DNA from: Butyricicoccus sp.
GTDB taxonomy: Bacteria; Bacillota; Clostridia; Oscillospirales; Butyricicoccaceae
Length of the DNA stretch: 23,952 bases
Reading direction: 5' to 3'
Assembly (NCBI GenBank): GCA_020025885.1
Contig: JAHHRJ010000034.1
Span: forward strand, 1 to 23,952
This document shows, one piece after another, positions 6,530 to 13,560 of the stretch. Position 1 is the stretch's first letter. Each line of letters opens with the position of its first letter. The notes under the pieces are model-generated. The model had not been told where the DNA came from and ran no database searches. It worked only from the letters and a program-made list of their open reading frames with translations. Position numbers and translations under genes: made by a program.

Positions 6530-6802
6530 AGCGATGGCTCCTTCTGTCAGGGTGTTGTATAGTAACTTTATTCTAACAGATGCCAGTCGCTATGGCTTCT
6601 TTTATTTTCTAGGGCTTGTTTGAAAATAGAGAAATTGACGGATTTTTCGCAGGGAGCGAGCAGCCACAAGGCAAAAAACGCAGGAATCCTTGATGGATTT
6701 CGAGTATTTTTAACGCAGTGGATGCCGTTCCCTGTAGAAAAAGACAAATTTTCGATTTTTCAAACAGCCCCTAAGTGTTCAATTTGATTTTACAATTAAC
6801 CA
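5963..6802 (-). mobile_element. IS30-family element, right copy
   Basis: Both ends are visible, reading outward as AAGTGTTCAATTTG followed by an AT-rich tract: 5991 down to about 5963, and 6773 up to 6802. It carries a centrally deleted transposase on the minus strand and MITE B2 inserted between the promoter region and the outer terminal repeat. Confidence 0.7.
6612..6771 (-). repeat. MITE-like element B2
   Basis: This 160-bp non-coding element has ends GGGCTTGTTTGAAAA and, inverted, GGGGCTGTTTGAAAA. It is flanked by CTA on both sides, a possible 3-bp target duplication. It is the inverse of B1. The core 6679-6701 is identical over 23 bp to the core of A1. Confidence 0.75.
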
Positions 6803-6932
6803 TGTAGAAGTTTACCATATCTTTTGTAATCAGTCTAGATATTTGAATAATTTATTCCGTGTTTAACAGGAAGTATAAGTACATTCAACTTTTCAAACCG
6901 AACTGTAAAATGGTATCGGAGGTGAACTAACA

Positions 6933-7277
6933 GTGGTAGATATTGATATTTCATACATGGGATCTATCTTCAACACTGCTCGGCTTTCTGCCGGTCTTAC
7001 ACAAGAAGCTTTAGCTGAACAGATTGGTGTAACAACACGATATATTATGGCACTGGAAAATGAAGGAAAGTGTCCTACACTGAAAGTCTTTCTAAAGCTA
7101 ACACGTACACTCAACATCCCTGCACAGGCTTTGATCTATCTGGAAAGCCAATATCACGACAACGAAGTGCAGCAACTTATTCGTATACTCCAGATGCTAG
7201 GTGATAGAGATAGGCACATCATTCAAGCCACAATCTACAAGATGCTTGCTGAGCAGGATGAAACAATAGCTCCATGA
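6933..7277 (+). CDS. XRE-family helix-turn-helix regulator
   Basis: This 114-residue protein has a Cro/C1-type HTH over about residues 8-65 (FNTARLSAGLTQEALAEQIGVTTRYIMALENEGKCP). The rest is a short helical tail that may serve for dimerisation. The start is GTG at 6933, set by GGAGGTG at 6918-6924 with eight-base spacing. It lies just outside the IS30-bounded island and is followed by a terminator. No partner gene, such as a toxin or prophage gene, adjoins it, so its target is unknown. Such regulators are common in conjugative and phage-derived accessory DNA as well as on the chromosome. Confidence 0.85.
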   Translation: MVDIDISYMGSIFNTARLSAGLTQEALAEQIGVTTRYIMALENEGKCPTLKVFLKLTRTLNIPAQALIYLESQYHDNEVQQLIRILQMLGDRDRHIIQATIYKMLAEQDETIAP

Positions 7278-7355
7278 TTATATTTTTTTCTCTGTGATAT
7301 AAGGTTCTTCCGGTGATACCTTCTATCGCATACGCCATCATGTCATATCCCATAT

Positions 7356-7398
7356 GCCACCAAAAGGGCAGACATCCCCCTTGGTGGCTTTATTTTTT
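7356..7398 (+). terminator. Rho-independent terminator after the XRE gene
   Basis: GCCACCAA (7356-7363) pairs with TTGGTGGC (7381-7388), with GGG and CCC inside the loop, and is followed by TTTATTTTTT. It lies about 80 bp after the regulator stop codon. Confidence 0.8.
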
Positions 7399-7457
7399 AA
7401 CTGCTATCTATTTAGAGTGTAGAGCAGACTGCTTCTGCCACCATTTTCTCTCCAATG

Positions 7458-7563
7458 TTATTCTTTGACCAAAAGCCCTACCAAAATCAAGTCCTGAATG
7501 GCACGTTCAACTGTACGGCGTGACAAATGCAGTTCCTTTGCGATGGTACCAAGTAAAAAGGTT
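7458..7563 (-). pseudogene. Truncated helix-turn-helix gene remnant
   Basis: Reading leftward, about 34 in-frame codons give LGTIAKELHLSRRTVERAIQ, then DLILVGLLVKE and a stop at 7458-7460. This is a typical winged-helix recognition segment. Upstream, the frame meets a TGA within three codons and there is no start. It is the 3' remnant of a small regulator. The remaining bases, 7564-7682, show no gene. Confidence 0.55.
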
Positions 7564-7682
7564 CAATGGGTAACGATAGAATGTGTGATAAAAAATATGT
7601 TTCACGCATCTGATGGGAAAGAAGAAGAAAATTGATTTAGTAATTTATCATGATAATGTTAAAGCAACTTCAAGTTTCTCTA

Positions 7683-7711
7683 TTGAATGGGACAGAAAAC
7701 TGTGATAAAAT
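7683..7711 (+). promoter_or_regulatory. Promoter of the transporter pair
   Basis: TTGAAT (7683-7688) and TAAAAT (7706-7711) are spaced by 17 bp, with a TGA extension before the -10. The start codon is about 40 bp further on. The short leader includes a small hairpin around GCGG and CCGC, with no riboswitch-sized structure. Confidence 0.7.
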
Positions 7712-7752
7712 AAGTCCACGCGGTGTTATTCCGCAGAAAGGGTTAAAAAAGA

Positions 7753-9132
7753 ATGAAAGAAAGAGAAAAATTTAGTTCCAGACTGGGGTTTATTTTGATT
7801 TCCGCAGGCTGTGCAATCGGTTTGGGTAATGTATGGAGATTTCCATATGTTACGGGTCAGTATGGTGGAGGGGCGTTTGTGCTAATCTATCTGCTGTTTT
7901 TGCTGTTGCTTGGTCTGCCGATCATGGTAATGGAATTTTCTGTTGGACGCGCAAGCCAGCTTTCGGCTGCACGCTCTTTCCATAAGCTCGAGCCAACAGG
8001 AACCAAGTGGCATCTCTATGGATATGGTGCCATGTTAGGCAATTATTTGCTGATGGCGTTCTATACAACGGTCGGTGGTTGGCTGATCGCCTATGTTTAT
8101 AAAATGGCAAAGGGCGAATTTGTTGGCGTTGACAGCAGTTATATTACATCATCCTTTGGCACAATGCTCCAAAGCCCCATCTATATGACCATTTGCATGG
8201 TCACGACTGTCCTGATCTGCTTTGCAGTGTGTTCAATGGGTCTGCGCAATGGCGTTGAAAAAATCAATAAGATCATGATGCTTTGCCTGCTCTTTCTGAT
8301 CTTTGTGCTAGTGGGGCGTGCTTTGACTTTGGAGGGTGCTTCGGAAGGTCTTGCTTTTTATCTCAAGCCAGACTTCTCTAAGCTCTATGAAGCACCAGGC
8401 GGTTTGTTTGAGTCCATCTTTGCAGCAATGGGTCAGGCGTTCTTTACTCTGTCTTTGGGCATTGGTGCGCTCGCGATCTTTGGCTCCTATATTGGGCGTG
8501 AACGCTCTTTGACGGGTGAGGCAATTTCCATCACCATTCTGGATACCTTTGTTGCACTCATGTCGGGTATGATTATTTTCCCTGCATGTTCGGCATTTGG
8601 CATTCAGGCGGATTCTGGTCCAAACCTGCTCTTTATTACTCTGCCGAATATCTTTAACCAGATGGCAGGCGGTCGGATCTGGGGCACTCTGTTCTTTGTC
8701 TTTATGGCAGCAGCAGCGTTCTCTACCATTATTGCAGTGTTTGAAAATATTATTTGCTTTGGTATGGATCTTTGGGGCTGGAGCCGTAAAAAGACCATCA
8801 TCTTCAATCTGTTCTTTATCTTGCTGATTTCTATGCCTTGTGTGCTTGGCTTTAACGTATGGAGCGGTTTCCAGATCCCACATGTGGGCAATATTCAGGA
8901 CTTGGAGGACTTTATTGTATCCAACAACCTGTTGCCACTTGGCTCTATGGTATATCTGCTGTTCTGTACCTCACGTTATGGCTGGGGCTGGAAGAATTTT
9001 ATTAAAGAGGCAGATGCAGGTGAGGGCCTGAAATTCCCGTCCATCCTGCGTGGATATGTGACATGGGTACTGCCTGCGATCGTATTCTTTATCTTTATCA
9101 TGGGCTATATCCAGAAGTTTGGCGCAAAGTAA
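7753..9132 (+). CDS. Sodium-dependent SNF/NSS-family transporter 1
   Basis: This 459-residue polytopic protein belongs to the neurotransmitter:sodium symporter family (LeuT/MhsT relatives), which couples sodium entry to amino-acid uptake. The diagnostic TM1 segment SAGCAIGLGNVWRFPYVTG (residues 17-35) contains the unwound sodium/substrate site and is followed by GGGAF and the TM2 motif VMEFSVGRAS. About 11-12 hydrophobic segments are visible, the usual number for bacterial members. ATG 7753 follows AGAAAGGG. It is the first gene of a two-gene unit with a paralogue 49 bp downstream. The substrate is not readable from sequence; amino acids are most likely. No periplasmic or cytoplasmic partner is expected for this family. 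Confidence 0.92.
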   Translation: MKEREKFSSRLGFILISAGCAIGLGNVWRFPYVTGQYGGGAFVLIYLLFLLLLGLPIMVMEFSVGRASQLSAARSFHKLEPTGTKWHLYGYGAMLGNYLLMAFYTTVGGWLIAYVYKMAKGEFVGVDSSYITSSFGTMLQSPIYMTICMVTTVLICFAVCSMGLRNGVEKINKIMMLCLLFLIFVLVGRALTLEGASEGLAFYLKPDFSKLYEAPGGLFESIFAAMGQAFFTLSLGIGALAIFGSYIGRERSLTGEAISITILDTFVALMSGMIIFPACSAFGIQADSGPNLLFITLPNIFNQMAGGRIWGTLFFVFMAAAAFSTIIAVFENIICFGMDLWGWSRKKTIIFNLFFILLISMPCVLGFNVWSGFQIPHVGNIQDLEDFIVSNNLLPLGSMVYLLFCTSRYGWGWKNFIKEADAGEGLKFPSILRGYVTWVLPAIVFFIFIMGYIQKFGAK

Positions 9133-9181
9133 GCAATCCATGTATTTTTAGGATTTTACCATTTCAGAAAGGGGTTATTTC

Positions 9182-10552
9182 ATGCAAAAACGTGAAACTT
9201 TTGGATCACGTCTTGGATTTATTCTCATTTCCGCAGGATGTGCGATCGGTCTGGGAAATGTTTGGCGCTTTCCATACATTACCGGAAAATATGGCGGTGC
9301 AGCATTTATTTTGTTGTATCTCGCATTCTTGCTCCTGTTTGGCATTCCTGTTATGACAATGGAGTTTTCTGTTGGACGTGCATCTCGCCGTTCCATCTCC
9401 CGCTCGTTCCATGAGCTGGAACCTGCTGGAACCAAGTGGCATTTATGGAGCTACTTCGGCATTGCGGGCAATATCATTCTGATGATGTTCTATACCACGA
9501 TTGCAGGTTGGATGTTCATATACTTCCTCAAGTATATTACAGGTGCGTTCAATCAGCTATCCGCAGAGCAAGTCGCGGCATCCTTTGACGGGCTGACAGC
9601 AGACCCGATCACAATGGCCATTGCAATGGCGGTTGCGGTTTTTCTTGGTTTTATTGTGTGCTCGTTTGGCGTCAAGGAAGGCGTTGAGGCAGTCAATAAA
9701 AAGATGATGGCGTTGCTAATCGTCCTGATGGCAGTTCTCGCGATCCGCGCAATCACCCTCGATGGTGCGCAGGAAGGTCTCAAATACTTCCTCATTCCAG
9801 ATTTCAGCAAAATCGTGGACAATGGTGTCTGGAACGTCATGTATCAGGCAATGAGTCAGGCATTCTTTACCCTGTCTGTTGGTATGGGCGGTATGGCGAT
9901 TTTTGGCTCGTACATTGGCAAGGAACACTCTCTCTTGGGTGAGTCCATCAATGTTGCGGCACTTGATACTTTTGTTGCACTTTGCTCCGGTCTGATCGTC
10001 ATTCCATCTTGCTTTGCATTTGGCGTAGACCCAGGCGCAGGTCCCCCACTCATCTTTATCACCCTGCCAAGCATATTTGAACAGATGCCTGGTGGTCAGC
10101 TGTGGGGTTCACTCTTCTTCCTGTTTATGATCTTTGCAGCAATGTCTACGGTTATTGGTGTTATGGAGAATATTATTTCCTGCTTTACAGATATGTTCCC
10201 CAATCTGTCCCGTAAAAAGATGTGTCTGTTTGGCGCGGTTGCACTGTTCATTTTGTCTATGCCAGTGGTGCTGGGCTTTAATGTATGGAGCCATATTCAG
10301 CCACTGGGCGGCAGTATCTTAGACTTCGAGGATTTTCTGGTGTCCAATAATATCTTGCCGATTGGTTCTTGTATCTATGTCCTGTTCTGCTGTCTCAAAG
10401 GCGGCTGGGGCTGGGATAACTTTATGGCAGAGGCAAATAGCGGCGCTGGTCGTAAGTTCCCGAACTGGGCACGTGGTTACTGCACAGTTGTGATTCCGAT
10501 TGCAATTATTGTGATCCTGATTATGGGATATATCACAAAGTTCTTTGTCTGA
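9182..10552 (+). CDS. Sodium-dependent SNF/NSS-family transporter 2
   Basis: This 456-residue paralogue of the upstream transporter has the same hallmarks: LISAGCAIGLGNVWRFPYIT (residues 15-34), GGAAF, and TMEFSVGRAS in TM2. The two proteins align end to end and share roughly half their residues by eye, so this is an old tandem duplication, not a recent one. ATG 9182 follows AGAAAGGGG. Co-transcription from the promoter at 7683 is likely, with a strong terminator at 10561-10606. Substrate-site positions differ in several membrane segments, which suggests different amino-acid specificity; that is inference. Confidence 0.92.
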   Translation: MQKRETFGSRLGFILISAGCAIGLGNVWRFPYITGKYGGAAFILLYLAFLLLFGIPVMTMEFSVGRASRRSISRSFHELEPAGTKWHLWSYFGIAGNIILMMFYTTIAGWMFIYFLKYITGAFNQLSAEQVAASFDGLTADPITMAIAMAVAVFLGFIVCSFGVKEGVEAVNKKMMALLIVLMAVLAIRAITLDGAQEGLKYFLIPDFSKIVDNGVWNVMYQAMSQAFFTLSVGMGGMAIFGSYIGKEHSLLGESINVAALDTFVALCSGLIVIPSCFAFGVDPGAGPPLIFITLPSIFEQMPGGQLWGSLFFLFMIFAAMSTVIGVMENIISCFTDMFPNLSRKKMCLFGAVALFILSMPVVLGFNVWSHIQPLGGSILDFEDFLVSNNILPIGSCIYVLFCCLKGGWGWDNFMAEANSGAGRKFPNWARGYCTVVIPIAIIVILIMGYITKFFV

Positions 10553-10560
10553 ATATATGG

Positions 10561-10606
10561 AAAAGTCTCTATCTCTATGGATTTCATAGGGATAGAGACT
10601 TTTTTT
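10561..10606 (+). terminator. Strong terminator after the transporter pair
   Basis: AGTCTCTATCTCTATG (10564-10579) pairs with CATAGGGATAGAGACT (10585-10600) with one mismatch, followed by TTTTTT. It is a textbook rho-independent terminator. Confidence 0.9.
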
Positions 10607-10630
10607 ATTGTAATAGCTTCAGCGTAAATA

Positions 10631-10655
10631 AACCACCAGTTCAACTGGTGGTTTT
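10631..10655. terminator. Terminator hairpin between convergent genes
   Basis: AACCACCAG and CTGGTGGTT form a stem around TTCAA, with TTTT on the plus side and TTTATTT on the minus side. It serves the leftward VWA gene and may act in both directions. Confidence 0.7.
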
Positions 10656-10656
10656 G

Positions 10657-10689
10657 ATTTCATCCATTGCATAGTGCGATGGACGAAAT
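10657..10689 (-). repeat. Imperfect hairpin at the 3' end of the VWA gene
   Basis: ATTTCATCCATTGC and GCGATGGACGAAAT pair, counting G-U pairs, around a short loop directly after the VWA stop codon. It may stabilise or end that transcript together with the next hairpin. Confidence 0.45.
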
Positions 10690-10690
10690 T

Positions 10691-11440
10691 TTATTTGACC
10701 CGAATGCCAGCGCATTTTGCGGCATGTCTCCAGTCGTCATATTCTTCCATCAGGCGCTCATAGAGCGTTTCATCCTTGATGGCATTGAGATCAGGGATCG
10801 AGATATAGTTTGCATTGTCCACGCGGCGGCCAGCTAGATCGTCCAGCTTTTCAAGGAAGGGAAATTCCTCTTTGCCGATCCCAACAAATTTCCAGAAGAT
10901 ATTGTGTTGGGACGCTGTGATCAGAGATTGCTTGGCAGCTGCCTTATCGCTGTTATTCCCATCGGTAATAAAGATAACAAAGGTCGGCGTATGGGATGGA
11001 TCTTTCTCTGCATAGCGGTGCAAGATGGTGTTCATTGCAGGCGCATAGCGCGTCTGTCCGTATTTTCCCATCTTTTTGAGGATTACATTTTCTGTATAGC
11101 CACCTAGATTTTTGAGGGATACAGGGTCTAGCTCCTGATAATCGGTATCGAAGAGATAGAACTGCATTTCTCCGTCATCATCAAAGCGCAACGCAACAGG
11201 AAAAATGCGCTCGAGCGTATTCTGTACGGTACCATCCTTGTACAAGGTGCGCATAGAACCCGAATGATCGAGTACAAAGACAACACGTGCCTTGGTTTGA
11301 TGCAAGTTCTTTTTTTTCAAAATCACATCGAGCTTGCGTGTGCAGTCCTCGAGCTTTTGCTTTTTCTCGGTATCCAGGGTACCAAAATCTGGGGCAGAGA
11401 TAGAAGTAGTGGTACTAGCCTTTTTGAAAAATGAAAACAT
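10691..11440 (-). CDS. VWA-domain protein (TerF-like)
   Basis: This 249-residue cytoplasmic protein with no signal peptide is mostly a von Willebrand factor A domain. The metal-ion-dependent adhesion site is complete: DHSGS at residues 58-62 (DxSxS), Thr130 in GQTRYAP, and Asp160 in ITDGNNSD. The layout resembles the VWA proteins found with tellurite-resistance (TerF/TerY) and stress loci, but no ter gene is near. ATG 11440 is chosen over a TTG one codon upstream because AAGGG then has normal spacing. It is the last gene of the leftward block, separated from the aminopeptidase by MITE A3. Its partner is unknown. Confidence 0.85.
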   Translation of the reverse strand: MFSFFKKASTTTSISAPDFGTLDTEKKQKLEDCTRKLDVILKKKNLHQTKARVVFVLDHSGSMRTLYKDGTVQNTLERIFPVALRFDDDGEMQFYLFDTDYQELDPVSLKNLGGYTENVILKKMGKYGQTRYAPAMNTILHRYAEKDPSHTPTFVIFITDGNNSDKAAAKQSLITASQHNIFWKFVGIGKEEFPFLEKLDDLAGRRVDNANYISIPDLNAIKDETLYERLMEEYDDWRHAAKCAGIRVK

Positions 11441-11490
11441 CAAGATCCCTTCTTTCTATTTTATGGGAAAAATGCGACCAAAGTAGTTAT

Positions 11491-11567
11491 TTAAGGCAAT
11501 ACCGCATAATTCAGCAAGAGCGATTTTCGCAAAGCGCCGCAGATGACATTGTGCGGTGTTGCATTAA
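11491..11567 (+). repeat. MITE-like element A3 (internal deletion derivative)
   Basis: This 77-bp element starts and ends with TTAA and has the same ends as A1 (AGGCAATACCGCA, TGCGGTGTTGC). About 90 bp of the A1 interior is missing, with the join at TTTTCG, a hexamer present at both edges of the lost segment in A1. The right TTAA holds the aminopeptidase stop codon, so the insertion left the gene intact. Its paired ends could act as a terminator. Confidence 0.8.
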
Positions 11568-12943
11568 GCACGATAGAATGCGTTAAAGCCCAGATGGGTC
11601 ATATACAGGTCGAGCTTGGAGATGGTTTCAAATGGTGCGTGCATAGACAGAACAGGAACACCAGCGTCGACAGTATCAATATTGCGGTTTGCAAGGAACT
11701 TTGCAACAGTACCGCCGCCGCCTTGGTCAACACGACCCAGCTGACCAGTCTGCCAAACAACGCCAGCACCATCGAGGATGCAGCGAACGCGTGCCATCAG
11801 CTCAGCAGTTGCGTCAGAAGTGCCGCCCTTACCGCGAGATCCAGTGTACTTGATGATCGCCAGACCACAGCCCACACGACCGTCGTTGCGTCCCTCAGAA
11901 ACTTCTGGGAAGTTCGGGTCAAATGCATTGCAAACGTCAGCAGACAGGCAGATGGAGTTTTCGAGGCATTCCTCTGGCAGAACATTCTGTGCACGGCAAA
12001 GGTCTGCAACAAAGGTGTCAAAGTGATGGCTCTGCATACCAGTTACACCGTCAGAACCAGTCTCTTCCTTGTCTACAAGCAGGCACATTGCGGTGTGCTC
12101 CGGAGTCTCGGTGAGGTCAAACATTGCAGTTGCAGCAGGGTAAGAGCATACACGGTCGTCATGACCATATGCACCAATAAAGGAGCGGTCAAAGCCGATG
12201 TCGCAAGCGTTATATGCAGGTACACAGGTCAGCTCAGCAGACAGGAAGTCAGCCTCGGTCATGTTCTCATAATTTTCATGCAGATATTCCATGATTGCAC
12301 GCTTGATTTTGTCCTTTTCATCCTTTTCTGCGTTCTCACTCGGGATGGAACCAATCAGAATATTCATGTTCTCTGCCTTGATGACCTCAGTAGCCTTCTT
12401 GCTCATCTGGTCGCTGCCCAGATGCGGCAGCAGATCTGTAATTACGAACTTCGGATCATTCGGTTTGTCGCCTACATGCACAGGTACACGAGTGATCTTA
12501 CCATCCTTGCAGACGCATACAACGCCGCGCAGCTCGAGCGGGATTGCAAGCCACTGGTACTTTTTAATACCGCCATAGTAATGGGTCTTGAAGTATGCCA
12601 TGCCCTCCTGCTCGTACAGCGGTACGGTACGGATATCTACACGCGGTGCGTCCAGATGTGCAGCGGTCAGGTGCAGCCCCTCGGACAGAGGTGCCTTACC
12701 AATATGGGTCAGGATAATGCCCTTGTGGCGGTTTACCTGATACAGTTTGTCGCCTGCCTTGACGTCCATGCCACGCTTCCATGCCTTGTAGCCCTTTGCC
12801 TCAGCCTGTGCTACCATATAGGATACCGCGTCACGCTCGGTCTTGCCTGCGTCCAGGAATGCCTTATAGCCTTCTGCATAGTCCATGCAGGCTTTCTTGT
12901 CCAGCTTGTCCCAGCCGGTCTTCTTGTCATAGAACAATTCCAT
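11564..12943 (-). CDS. M18-family zinc aminopeptidase
   Basis: This 459-residue metallopeptidase (aspartyl/lysyl aminopeptidase family, M18) removes N-terminal residues from peptides in the cytoplasm. The dinuclear zinc site is visible: AAHLDAPR (His96), GAYGHDDRV (Asp262), DKEETGS (Glu293/Glu294), and LSMHAPFE near the C-terminus. Length is normal for the family (about 430-470). AAGGAGAC stands before the ATG at 12943. It follows coaE by 26 bp in the same direction, so it is probably co-transcribed. The stop codon lies in the TTAA of MITE A3. A long open frame on the opposite strand is a by-product of codon use. Confidence 0.93.
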   Translation of the reverse strand: MELFYDKKTGWDKLDKKACMDYAEGYKAFLDAGKTERDAVSYMVAQAEAKGYKAWKRGMDVKAGDKLYQVNRHKGIILTHIGKAPLSEGLHLTAAHLDAPRVDIRTVPLYEQEGMAYFKTHYYGGIKKYQWLAIPLELRGVVCVCKDGKITRVPVHVGDKPNDPKFVITDLLPHLGSDQMSKKATEVIKAENMNILIGSIPSENAEKDEKDKIKRAIMEYLHENYENMTEADFLSAELTCVPAYNACDIGFDRSFIGAYGHDDRVCSYPAATAMFDLTETPEHTAMCLLVDKEETGSDGVTGMQSHHFDTFVADLCRAQNVLPEECLENSICLSADVCNAFDPNFPEVSEGRNDGRVGCGLAIIKYTGSRGKGGTSDATAELMARVRCILDGAGVVWQTGQLGRVDQGGGGTVAKFLANRNIDTVDAGVPVLSMHAPFETISKLDLYMTHLGFNAFYRA

Positions 12944-12969
12944 AAATAGTCTCCTTTATGTCAAAAATT

Positions 12970-13557
12970 TTATTTCAACTTTTGGCACAGCAAATTGACT
13001 TGTGCCAGAAGTGATTGGCTATCGTTATTGTTTTCCAGAATAAACTGGCAGTGATTGCGGTAAAAGTCGCTGTCAGGCTGTGCGTCGATCCGTGCGGTGG
13101 CAGCCTGCTCGGTCAGTCCGTCACGCGCCATAATGCGTGCAATGCGCACGTCACGTGGTGCAATCACACCAATCACAGCACTGCAATATGGTTCCAGTCC
13201 AACTTGAAATAGAGTTGGAGCATCGAAAAGAACTTTTTGAATGCCCTGTTGTTCTAAGTCCTTAAATCTGTGCTGACTTTCTTCCCAGATATGCGAGCGG
13301 GTAATACAGTTCAGCTCTTTGAGCTTTTCCGAATCAGAAAATACGATGCGGGCAAGTGCTGGGCGATCCAGTGCGCCGTCTTTGGTTAGAATATCCCCGA
13401 ATGCTTCTTGCAATTCTGCAAGAAGCGCACTGCCAGAAGTACACAGCTCACGATACACAGCATCTGCGTCCACCCAGCCAAAACCATGTTCCAGAAAGTA
13501 TGTGGCAGCGGTGCTTTTTCCAGCACCAGAACTGCCAGTTAGTCCATAGATCTGCAT
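12970..13557 (-). CDS. coaE: Dephospho-CoA kinase
   Basis: This 195-residue protein phosphorylates the 3'-hydroxyl of dephospho-CoA, the last step of coenzyme A synthesis. The P-loop GSSGAGKST is at residues 8-16, followed by VDADAVYREL, the family's conserved D-AD segment, and a lid region rich in Arg (IARIMARDGLTEQAATARI). Length matches the family (about 200). It starts three bases after the sua5 stop codon, indicating tight co-transcription. Confidence 0.93.
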   Translation of the reverse strand: MQIYGLTGSSGAGKSTAATYFLEHGFGWVDADAVYRELCTSGSALLAELQEAFGDILTKDGALDRPALARIVFSDSEKLKELNCITRSHIWEESQHRFKDLEQQGIQKVLFDAPTLFQVGLEPYCSAVIGVIAPRDVRIARIMARDGLTEQAATARIDAQPDSDFYRNHCQFILENNNDSQSLLAQVNLLCQKLK

Positions 13558-13560
13558 GAC

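Larger units (their letters stand above)
2742..6802. mobile_element. Composite-like island bounded by inverted IS30-type ends
   Basis: The outer ends are inverted repeats of about 22 bp (2741-2762, starting TGGTAAATTG, and 6781-6802, its reverse complement with one mismatch). Each lies upstream of an inward-reading IS30-family transposase remnant, so the two IS copies face each other around the chemoreceptor gene, as in a class I composite transposon. No clear target-site duplication is seen, the left copy has lost its inner end, and both transposases are broken. Mobility would need a transposase supplied elsewhere. The chance arrival of two independent IS copies is the alternative. Confidence 0.5.

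Noticed and set aside
2763..6771. CRISPR array
   Set aside because: The recurring sequences are dispersed palindromic elements of about 160 bp, not short regularly spaced repeats with unique spacers.
7564..7752. Riboswitch or T-box upstream of the transporters
   Set aside because: The leader after the promoter is only about 40 bases with one small hairpin, too short for a known aptamer or T-box.
11543..12949. Long plus-strand open frame opposite the aminopeptidase gene
   Set aside because: It is the antisense shadow of the M18 gene, with no ribosome binding site or recognisable domain.
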